Of a DNA stretch of 10,315 nt, positions 1 through 6,300 are shown piece after piece. Source of the stretch: JAGLQA01 sp023135565 (lineage in GTDB: Bacteria; Acidobacteriota; Aminicenantia; UBA2199). The notes under the pieces were generated by a model. The model had not been told where the DNA came from, did not search any database, and worked only from the letters and a program-made list of their open reading frames with translations. The position numbers and the translations under genes are program-made. The DNA is taken from positions 1-10,315 of the forward strand of contig DAOWCY010000235.1 in the NCBI GenBank assembly GCA_030639305.1, in the 5' to 3' direction. Numbering within the stretch: the first letter of the stretch is position 1; the number at the start of each line of letters is the position of its first letter.

Positions 1-34
1 GCAATATCTATAATATTTAGGAGAAATACAGTCT

Positions 35-142
35 ATGCTACCATGCTATAACACCCGATATCAGCGCATTAGATATGCAAATTTGCCTATTAAATTAATT
101 CGGGAAAAACACCCTTTTCAACTTGCGGAAAATGGGTTATGA
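35..142 (+). CDS. Putative 35-aa ORF, unrecognised (possible gene remnant)
   Basis: A 35-codon ORF starts at an ATG 10 nt after an AGGAGA site (19-24), which itself follows a TATAAT hexamer (9-14). Any -35 element would lie outside the window. The peptide begins MLPCYNTRYQRIRYANLPIK and ends in LAENGL. It has no motif I recognise, no membrane segment and no repeat. The ribosome site and -10 make translation possible, but the length and lack of family mean it may be the truncated 5' end of a lost gene or chance. It is separated from the convergent capA-like gene by about 70 nt with no clear terminator. Confidence 0.2.
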   Translation: MLPCYNTRYQRIRYANLPIKLIREKHPFQLAENGL

Positions 143-210
143 TAGCATCGACTCGATTTATCAACACCCAGGGCAAATTTCCTTTAGATTCCCCACAGCC
201 TGGTGGTGCG

Positions 211-1572
211 TCAAGCCACGTCTGTCGGGCAAACAATAGTTTTCCTCGCCTCCGGCAGCCCCTCATAATATATCACCTTATCTATATATTCTTTCTCTTC
301 TTTGTCTGCGCTCTCTTTGGAAAGATGCTTCAAGCTGCTCAACTTCTTAATACGAAAAATTGGCAAACCTTTCACTTCTTCTTCCATTTGTACTACCGGG
401 ATAAGTTCCGCTTTTTCGATATAAGTTTTCTGCTCGCCTTTGAAAATCCCTTTGCTTATAGATAGGTCGAGCACCCGGCTCAATACCAGGTGAGGAGCAG
501 AATAGCTGCTGGTGAGATTTCCCAAAGAATATGTTATCAAAGCGATCCGGTCCGGGTCTCTTTCGGTGCGGTAATATTCCATCGGCTGGATCACATGGGC
601 ATGATGGGAGACGATCAAGTCCGCACCGGATTCCACTAATTGGTGGGCAATCTCCACCTGGTGCTGCCTGGGGAAAAATTCGTATTCATAGCCCCAATGC
701 AAAGAGGCAATGATAAAATCGCACTGCTGCTCCCGGCAGTGGGCGATCTGCTTCTCTAACAAAGAAAGATCGGGCTCGCCGTCTTGTTTATGAAATTTGA
801 CCACGTTGACGATATATTCTTTACCGGCGGGAACAGGTCTGTCGTTTAGACCGTAGGTGGCTGAAACAAAGCCGGTCTTGATCCCCTTTTTTTCGATTAT
901 TTTCCCTTTTTCCCGGTCGACTGCCCGGCGGTTGGTGCCTATGTCGATAATGCCATCTTTTTGCAATTGCCGGAGGGTGGTTTCAACTCCTTCCAGGCCC
1001 ATATCGAGGGTATGGTTGTTGGCTGTCTGCATAACCGTAAATGTCTTGCCTTTGTGACCTTTCAAGGTTTCAAATTGCTCCCTTGTGCTGCATAAAGGCG
1101 GGGTTTCGTTTTTATCGAATACGAGCTCGTCGATTTTTTGTTCGGTCAGTTGGGACTCTAAGTTGGCATAGGAGATATCTTTAGCAAAAATAAGATCAGC
1201 TGCTTCTTCATAAAGGAGGTCTTTGGAATTCTCCTGGCCTTCGGCTTTGTACAAATCCCCTACTGCTCCGAAAGTAACAACGGATTTCTTCTCAAAGCCT
1301 TCAGGCAGTTCGATGCCCTGCCTGCTATTATCTTTAAAAAATGTCTCCAACCCGCTGCCTTTCTCAGCTCGTAGAATGGGCTTTTTACATTTGTAGGCCC
1401 AGTAAATTTTTTGCAGCAGGCTCCAATCTTCGAAATCAGCGGGTGTTTTTTTTAAGGGGTATTTCCAGCGCCTGAACAGGTCTGCGCCCTTGAACAGTGT
1501 GTTCACAATAAATCTTAAAGCCCCGGACATGGACAGTGTGTCCTGTGGTGTGGCAGGTAATCTACTTTTCAT
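211..1572 (-). CDS. CapA family protein (PGA_cap, calcineurin-like metallophosphatase fold)
   Basis: This is a 453-aa protein of the CapA / poly-gamma-glutamate capsule family, whose fold resembles calcineurin-type metallophosphatases. The start is set at 1572 because AAAGGAAG (1577-1584) lies 4 nt upstream; an upstream ATG in frame lacks such a site. Visible family motifs are GAVGD (102-106), NLES (137-140), NNH with downstream D-x-G (185-192), LHWGYEYEF (291-299), SHHAHV (322-327) and SLGN (349-352), in the expected order. These Asp, Asn and His residues are the presumed metal ligands. The first 95 residues are an extra basic and aromatic region with no signal peptide or membrane anchor, so the protein is probably cytosolic, unlike membrane-bound CapA of Bacillus. 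No capB or capC homologue is adjacent, so a capsule role is not supported; a stand-alone hydrolase is likelier. The substrate is unknown. Confidence 0.88.
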   Translation of the reverse strand: MKSRLPATPQDTLSMSGALRFIVNTLFKGADLFRRWKYPLKKTPADFEDWSLLQKIYWAYKCKKPILRAEKGSGLETFFKDNSRQGIELPEGFEKKSVVTFGAVGDLYKAEGQENSKDLLYEEAADLIFAKDISYANLESQLTEQKIDELVFDKNETPPLCSTREQFETLKGHKGKTFTVMQTANNHTLDMGLEGVETTLRQLQKDGIIDIGTNRRAVDREKGKIIEKKGIKTGFVSATYGLNDRPVPAGKEYIVNVVKFHKQDGEPDLSLLEKQIAHCREQQCDFIIASLHWGYEYEFFPRQHQVEIAHQLVESGADLIVSHHAHVIQPMEYYRTERDPDRIALITYSLGNLTSSYSAPHLVLSRVLDLSISKGIFKGEQKTYIEKAELIPVVQMEEEVKGLPIFRIKKLSSLKHLSKESADKEEKEYIDKVIYYEGLPEARKTIVCPTDVA

Positions 1573-1617
1573 TTTTCTTCCTTTGAGAACATTAAGTACC
1601 ATAAAAAAACCGAAAGT

Positions 1618-1638
1618 GCAAGCTGAATTAGGGCTTGC
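1618..1638 (-). promoter_or_regulatory. Leader hairpin upstream of capA-like gene
   Basis: GCAAGC (1618-1623) and GCTTGC (1633-1638) form a perfect 6-bp stem with a 9-nt loop. Read on the minus strand, it is followed after 8 nt by seven Ts (1602-1608), then by the capA-like ribosome site. The order hairpin, T-run, gene would fit a weak terminator or attenuator. The gap between stem and T-run is longer than usual, so this is tentative. Confidence 0.3.
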
Positions 1639-1766
1639 GTTGGGAGTGATCTCCAAAAACTTGACAAAATTATAGAAGAGAAGAAAAGGCTGCTCGGTGT
1701 TTAGTACTTTGCACAGACCTCCTCGATGCTGCCGGGTTCCAAAATAAAGAAATTATAAATTTGTGA

Positions 1767-1797
1767 TTGACAAATCTCATTAAGAATTGTATATAAT
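1767..1797 (+). promoter_or_regulatory. Sigma70-type promoter of the brnT remnant / antitoxin
   Basis: TTGACA (1767-1772) is followed by TATATAAT (1790-1797). The spacer is 17 nt to TATATA or 19 nt to the exact TATAAT. Transcription would start near 1802-1804, just before the AGGAG of the short brnT remnant. This makes it the likely promoter for the remnant and the antitoxin behind it. Confidence 0.65.
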
Positions 1798-1812
1798 AAG
1801 CAGGAGATCAAA

Positions 1813-1929
1813 ATGAGATTTACACGTATCACTATAGATAAAAGCCAGAAGAATAAGATACGTGTTATTTCCGCAAGAGACATGAGTGAAAAAGAAAGGA
1901 GTTATTATGACAAACGGCAAAGATCTTAA
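1813..1929 (+). pseudogene. BrnT-type toxin remnant (C-terminal 38 codons)
   Basis: This 38-codon ORF has a good ribosome site (AGGAG, 1802-1806, 6 nt from ATG). Its peptide contains KIRVISARDMSEKERSYY. That matches the conserved end of BrnT (DUF497) toxins, where a basic strand and the (R)IISAR..(T/S)..ER..Y motif close the protein. BrnT is normally about 90 aa, so the N-terminal two thirds, with most of the RNase fold, are missing. The frame stays open only to 1771 upstream and shows no further BrnT sequence. The ORF overlaps the downstream antitoxin start by 23 nt, as brnT and brnA often do. I read it as a toxin gene that lost its 5' part while keeping the junction to its antitoxin. A real short peptide with a coupling role remains possible. 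Confidence 0.6.
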
Positions 1930-2185
1930 AAAATTACCGGCTTTTAAGAATGAAGATGAAGAACGGGAATTCTGGAGTACTCACGATACGGCTGATTATT
2001 TCGATTTAAATAAAATCCAGGAAGCTGTTTTCCCGGATTTAAAACCCACTACCCGGAGGATTTCGATCCGCCTGAATGAATCGCTGATACAGGAATTAAA
2101 AGTATTGGCTAATAAAAAAAATATCCCTTATCATTCCTTGATTAAGGTTTATTTATCTGAAAAAGTAAGAGAAGAGACTCTTTAA
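1907..2185 (+). CDS. CopG/BrnA-type ribbon-helix-helix antitoxin
   Basis: This is a 92-aa antitoxin. The start at 1907 is preferred over an in-frame GTG at 1886 because AAAGGAG (1894-1900) sits at good distance. The N-terminal part carries the family signature EFWSTHDTADYF (about 21-32). The C-terminal part, RRISIRLNESLIQELKVLA onward (50-83), is a ribbon-helix-helix DNA-binding domain of the kind found in CopG antitoxins partnered with BrnT. Such antitoxins bind the toxin through one part and repress their own promoter through the other. Here the upstream toxin is only a remnant, so this appears to be an orphan antitoxin with an intact reading frame, driven by the promoter at 1767-1797. It may still autoregulate or neutralise a related toxin elsewhere. 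Confidence 0.85.
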   Translation: MTNGKDLKKLPAFKNEDEEREFWSTHDTADYFDLNKIQEAVFPDLKPTTRRISIRLNESLIQELKVLANKKNIPYHSLIKVYLSEKVREETL

Positions 2186-2319
2186 CCGGTTTTATCCTGT
2201 ATAATTCCCCCATCTTCCATCACATTTTTCCCAGGAAGTCTCACATATAGATGGGCATTTATTGGCCTGTCCCCTTTTTTTTTGCCCGGTTAGAAAACAC
2301 TCTCTATTCAAAGCAGTAG

Positions 2320-2348
2320 TTGACAGAATAACCTTTTTATCTTATATT
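2320..2348 (+). promoter_or_regulatory. Promoter of the three-gene DUF2281-PIN cluster
   Basis: TTGACA (2320-2325), a 17-nt spacer and TATATT (2343-2348) form a near-consensus promoter. The expected start of transcription, about 7 nt after the -10, falls on the ATG at 2355, and no Shine-Dalgarno site precedes that ATG. The transcript is therefore predicted to be leaderless. Confidence 0.65.
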
Positions 2349-2354
2349 TACCAT

Positions 2355-2579
2355 ATGAACGTAAATAGTGAATTAAACCAAATTATCGAAAGATTCGAGC
2401 AATTCGATCTTGAAGAAAAAGAGTATATAGTAAACATTTTTTCTAAAGAACTTCAAGAAGCCAAAAGAGACAGGCTGTATTTACGGTATATGGAATCGAA
2501 AGCTAACCGGGATAGAGGCAATATAAAAACAGGAGATGTTCAAGATTTGAGGGCTGACCTTGAATTTGGAGGTATATGA
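2355..2579 (+). CDS. Antitoxin-like small protein, 74 aa (hypothetical)
   Basis: This 74-aa, highly charged and probably alpha-helical protein starts MNVNSELNQIIERFEQFDLE. The pattern is a first helix, EEKEYIVNIFSKEL, an EAKRDRLYLRYMESKANRDRG stretch in two pieces, then GNIKTGDVQDLRADLE. It resembles small proteins commonly encoded just before RelE/ParE-type toxins, where the closing G-x-V-x-DL-x-x-(D/E)L motif is typical; this is from memory of the family, not a search. Here no RelE-like gene follows. Instead it overlaps by 4 nt (ATGA) a DUF2281 antitoxin, which suggests translational coupling. The upstream in-frame ATG (2262) lies ahead of the promoter, so 2355 is chosen. Its role may be an extra antitoxin or DNA-binding partner. 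Confidence 0.65.
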   Translation: MNVNSELNQIIERFEQFDLEEKEYIVNIFSKELQEAKRDRLYLRYMESKANRDRGNIKTGDVQDLRADLEFGGI

Positions 2580-2800
2580 TTATGATCGAAGAAAAGATCG
2601 ATATTACGATTCAAGAGCTTCCGGTTCACTTAAAAAGAGAAGTCCTTGATTACGCGGAATTCCTGGTAAATAAATATAAACTTAAACGCAAGAAAGCGGT
2701 TAAAAAAACATTCAAGTTCGATTGGGAAGGCGGATTGGCTGATATAAAAGATAAAACGACATCCGTCGAACTTCAACACAATGCATCGGGATGGAGATAA
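2576..2800 (+). CDS. DUF2281 domain antitoxin (VapB-like)
   Basis: This 74-aa protein shows the DUF2281 pattern: an N-terminal helix with ELP and EVLDYAEFLVNKY (about 14-34), a basic KLKRKKAVKK stretch, FDWEGGLADIKDK (48-60) and the strongly conserved tail TSVELQHNASGWR (62-74). DUF2281 proteins usually precede PIN-domain toxins and act as their antitoxins; the tail is the likely toxin-binding segment. GGAGG (2568-2572) lies 3 nt before the first ATG (2576) and 9 nt before a second in-frame ATG (2582), so either could be used. The 5' end overlaps the previous stop, and the stop overlaps the PIN gene, which indicates coupled translation of all three genes. Confidence 0.85.
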   Translation: MIMIEEKIDITIQELPVHLKREVLDYAEFLVNKYKLKRKKAVKKTFKFDWEGGLADIKDKTTSVELQHNASGWR

Positions 2801-3177
2801 TGGTTCTTGCGGATACTAATATATTTTTAGAAATATTACTCAAGCAGGATAAAAAAGAAGATTGTAAAAAATTTCTCAAAGCAAACGCAGGTAATATTCA
2901 TATCACCGATTTCTCTTTACATTCTATCGGTGTTGTATGTTTTCGTTATGGAAAAGAAGAAGTGTTCCAAGAATTCATCGAAGATATACTACCCCATGTC
3001 GAAGTTGAAACACTGCCTATGGACAACTATCAAGAAGTTGTAGATAATAAAAAGAAATTGAACCTGGATTTTGACGATTCCTATCAATATACCACAGCTA
3101 AAAATTTGCAATTGAAGATAGCTACAATGGACCGGGATTTTAAGAAGGTTGAAGATATAGAAATTATTTTTTTGTGA
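2800..3177 (+). CDS. PIN-domain ribonuclease toxin (VapC-like)
   Basis: This is a PIN-domain protein of 125 aa, or 128 aa if translation starts at 2791. I prefer 2800 because its ATG overlaps the antitoxin stop (TAATG) and follows a GGAG; the result starts MVLADTNIFLE, as usual for the family. The acidic residues of the PIN active site are visible: D5 in LADTN, E11, D92/D93 in LDFDDSYQY, and D111 with D113 in TMDRDF. VapC-type toxins use these to hold Mg2+ and cut RNA, often tRNA or rRNA. The conserved spacing suggests an active enzyme, though substrate cannot be told. It forms an operon with the DUF2281 antitoxin directly upstream. Confidence 0.87.
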   Translation: MVLADTNIFLEILLKQDKKEDCKKFLKANAGNIHITDFSLHSIGVVCFRYGKEEVFQEFIEDILPHVEVETLPMDNYQEVVDNKKKLNLDFDDSYQYTTAKNLQLKIATMDRDFKKVEDIEIIFL

Positions 3178-3269
3178 TATACCGGCGTCTCAATTCCCCT
3201 TCTGGCTGTGGGGCCGCGACCACCCGCGAAAACTAAACCGGCAGGCTTCTCCAACACCGGCCATCCATC

Positions 3270-3297
3270 ATTGAAGATTGAAGATTGATCATTGAAT
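3270..3297 (+). repeat. Four tandem 7-nt repeats (ATTGAAG-type)
   Basis: Four consecutive heptamers read ATTGAAG, ATTGAAG, ATTGATC, ATTGAAT. The array ends 5 nt before the predicted -35 of the large helicase gene. It may be a simple-sequence repeat or a set of binding sites in phase every 7 nt. Confidence 0.6.
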
Positions 3298-3302
3298 TCG
3301 TC

Positions 3303-3331
3303 TTGCATTTTTTATGTTTTTGGTTTATATA
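3303..3331 (+). promoter_or_regulatory. Promoter of the exonuclease-RecQ-UvrD gene
   Basis: TTGCAT (3303-3308), a 17-nt spacer and TATATA (3326-3331, within a longer TATATATATT tract) form a plausible promoter. Transcription would start around 3337-3344. That places the upstream ATG at 3314 inside the promoter and makes the ATG at 3344 the likely start, with a leader of 0-7 nt and no Shine-Dalgarno site. Confidence 0.5.
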
Positions 3332-3343
3332 TATTCCTTGAAT

Positions 3344-6300
3344 ATGAAAGATATCCTTTTTTTCGATTTAGAAGTTGACAGCCATAGGCAATTAACCGAC
3401 TTAGGCGCATTTCTTAACGATACTACTTTCCACAATATTAACTTGAAAGAGTTCTACAACTTCGCAAAAAACGCGGCCTTCATCTGCGGCCACAATATCT
3501 TTTCCCACGACCTGCCGCTGCTGGAAGAAAAAAGCATTCACCCGGACTTCCTGAAAAAACAATCTATCGACACCCTCTACCTCTCCGCCCTGCTCTTTCC
3601 CCAAAAACCTTACCACAAACTGGTCAAAGACTATAAATTGGTCTCCGCAGAACCGAATAACCCGGTTTCCGACGCTAAACTGGCCCATGAGCTTTTCGCG
3701 GACTGCTCGAGCCAATTCCAACAATTAGTGCCTATGCTTAAATCCTTGTTCTTCCGGCTGCTGAACAATACGCCGCAGTTCCGGGGCTTTTTTTCATTCC
3801 TGGCGGCCCGGCGGCTGCTGGACCTATCCGATATGAGCCAATCCCCGACCAGCATCATGAAAGAACATTTCAAAGAAAAAGTCTGCCTGCACTGCGACCT
3901 GCACCTCCTGATGAAAGAACACCCGCTGGAACTGGCCTGCGCCCTGAGCCTGATCGCGGCTCCGGGTGCGAACTCGGTTTCCCCGGCCTGGCTGGCGCAC
4001 CGGCACCCGGAAATCCTGCCGCTGATGAACCGCCTGCGCTATAACCGCTGCGCCTCCCCGGACTGCGTCTACTGCCACACGAAATTAGACCCGAAAAAAG
4101 CCCTGAAACGAATCTTCGCTTTCGAGCAGTTCCGCCGCTTCGAAAACGACAAAGACATCCCCCTGCAAGAACAAGCGGTCAACGCGGCCCTGGACCATAA
4201 ATCTTTCCTGGCGGTGTTTCCTACCGGCGGCGGCAAATCCCTGACTTTCCAATTACCGGCGTTGATCAAAGGAGAGGCCTGCCGCGGCCTGACAGTAGTG
4301 ATTTCTCCGCTGCAAGCGCTGATGAAAGACCAGGTGGATATCCTGAAAGAACGGCACGAACGCACCGATGCGGTGGCTATCAACAGCCTGCTCTCCCCTT
4401 TGGAACGGGCGGAAGCAGTAGAAAAAGTGGAGACCGGGGCGGTCAGCCTGCTCTACATTTCACCGGAGGCGCTGCGTTCCAATACCATATTACGCATCAT
4501 CAAAAACCGCATTATCGAACGTTTCGTCATCGACGAAGCCCACTGCTTCTCCTCCTGGGGCCAGGATTTCAGGCCGGACTACCTTTACATCGGCGAATTT
4601 CTCAAGCTGCTGCAAAAAGAAAAAAACCTGACCTCCCCTATCCCGGTGTCCTGCTTCACGGCCACGGCCAAACCGTCGGTGGTGGCAGACATCGATGCCT
4701 ATTTCCAAAAAAAATTAGGTGTCGAGATCGAGGTGTTCAAGACGGCCCCGAAACGCAAAAACCTCTCTTTCGGGCTGTACCGCGCCGCGGATGACAGCGA
4801 ACGTTTCTCTTTGTTATTAGACCTGCTCTACCAGGACGAGAATCCCAAAATAGTCTATACCACGCGAGTGAAACGTTCGGAAGAACTGGCGGACAAGCTC
4901 AAGAAACACGGTTTTTCCGCCGCCGCTTACAACGGCCAAATGAGCAGCGGCCGCAAGATCCGCATCCAGGAGGATTTCAAAAACGGCGCGGTGAAGATCA
5001 TCGTGGCGACGTCGGCTTTCGGCATGGGCATAGACAAAGAGGATATCTCCATGGTGATCCACTACAACATTTCCGACTCTTTGGAAAGCTACATCCAGGA
5101 GGCGGGCCGGGCCGGTAGGGACCCGAATATAGAAGCCAACTGTTACGCCCTTTACGACGACAGCGACCTGATGGGCCATTTCAGCCTGCTGAACTCTACC
5201 CGCCTCAACAAAAAAGAGATTTACCAGGTGTGGCAGGCCATCAAGAAAATCAAAGCTGAAAAATTCTCCCGCTCCGCTTTAGAACTGGCCCGGGGCGCCG
5301 GTTGGGACGCTGAACTGCGGGGCTGGGAAACCCGCATCAAGACTGCCTTAACCGCTTTAGAAGAGAGCGGTTTTATCAAGCGGGGCCAGGACCGGACCCG
5401 CGTGTTTGCCACCGCCCTACAGGTGAAGAACATGGAGGAGGCCGCCGATAAAATCAGGCAGTACGGGAAATTAGACGACCGGGACCGCCTTAATGCGCTG
5501 CGGATCATCAAACATATTATTTCCTACAAATCCAGCCGTGTAGATCAAATTACCGACATCCTGGGCATTAAGAAGTACGACACCCGCCGCCTGATCAACG
5601 AACTAAAAGGACTGGGCATCCTGGGTGGCGACAGGGACCTCAGCGCCTACGTGAACGCTTCGTCCGGGGCGGCTAACTATTCCCGGCGCGCTTTCGAGAA
5701 ATTCTCCCGCTTAGAGATCGAATTTTTAGAAACGCTGAAGGCAAAATGGACCCGCGACACGCCGGTAGTAACGGTATCTTTAAAAGAGATCAACAGTGAT
5801 TTTTTGCAGCAGGGCATAGAGAGCGATATCGAATCGCTGCGCAGCCTGATTTTTACCTGGCTGAACCGGGGCTGGATAAACAAAAACCGCTTAGATCGCC
5901 GCAGTCATGTGTACCGCATCGAATTCACCCAAACACCGGCATTTATCAAAAAAGAGGCGCTGCGCCGTTTGGAATTGGCGCGCCGTATTTTAGATAAATT
6001 GATTCAAAACGCCGGGGCCCACCACGTGGGCAGGGGGTACGGCGCACCCACCCTCTTAGCTGCATCGCGGCAGAGTACCGAACGCGGAGGCATATTAAAT
6101 CCGACGAAGGAGACGGCGGCCCCGGCAGAAAAGGGAGCGGCGCCCCCAACCTATAAACCGGACGAAAGGATTTCTTCTACACCAGGGAATCCCGGCAGCA
6201 GCGCAGCAGAGACGCTGGTGGAATTTTCCATCGATGAGCTGCGCCGGTTCAACGACGGCGATTTTCTTTTCAAAGGGGATTATGCTGTTTCGGACTACGA

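Noticed and set aside
139..465. 108-aa ORF on the plus strand opposite the CapA-like gene
   Set aside because: Antisense to a gene with clear motifs; its sequence is explained by the overlap.
1661..1666. Plus-strand TTGACA as a promoter element near the capA-like gene
   Set aside because: No -10-like hexamer follows at 16-18 nt and no gene starts there.
1701..1883. 60-aa minus-strand ORF upstream of the antitoxin
   Set aside because: It overlaps the BrnT remnant and the promoter on the other strand and has no ribosome site.
2209..2283. Terminator after the CopG antitoxin (CCCATC/GATGGG stem with a T9 run)
   Set aside because: The stem has a long interior loop and the T-run lies about 19 nt after it, which does not fit an intrinsic terminator.
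3270..3297. CRISPR array
   Set aside because: The units are only 7 nt, directly adjacent and without spacers; no cas genes are present.
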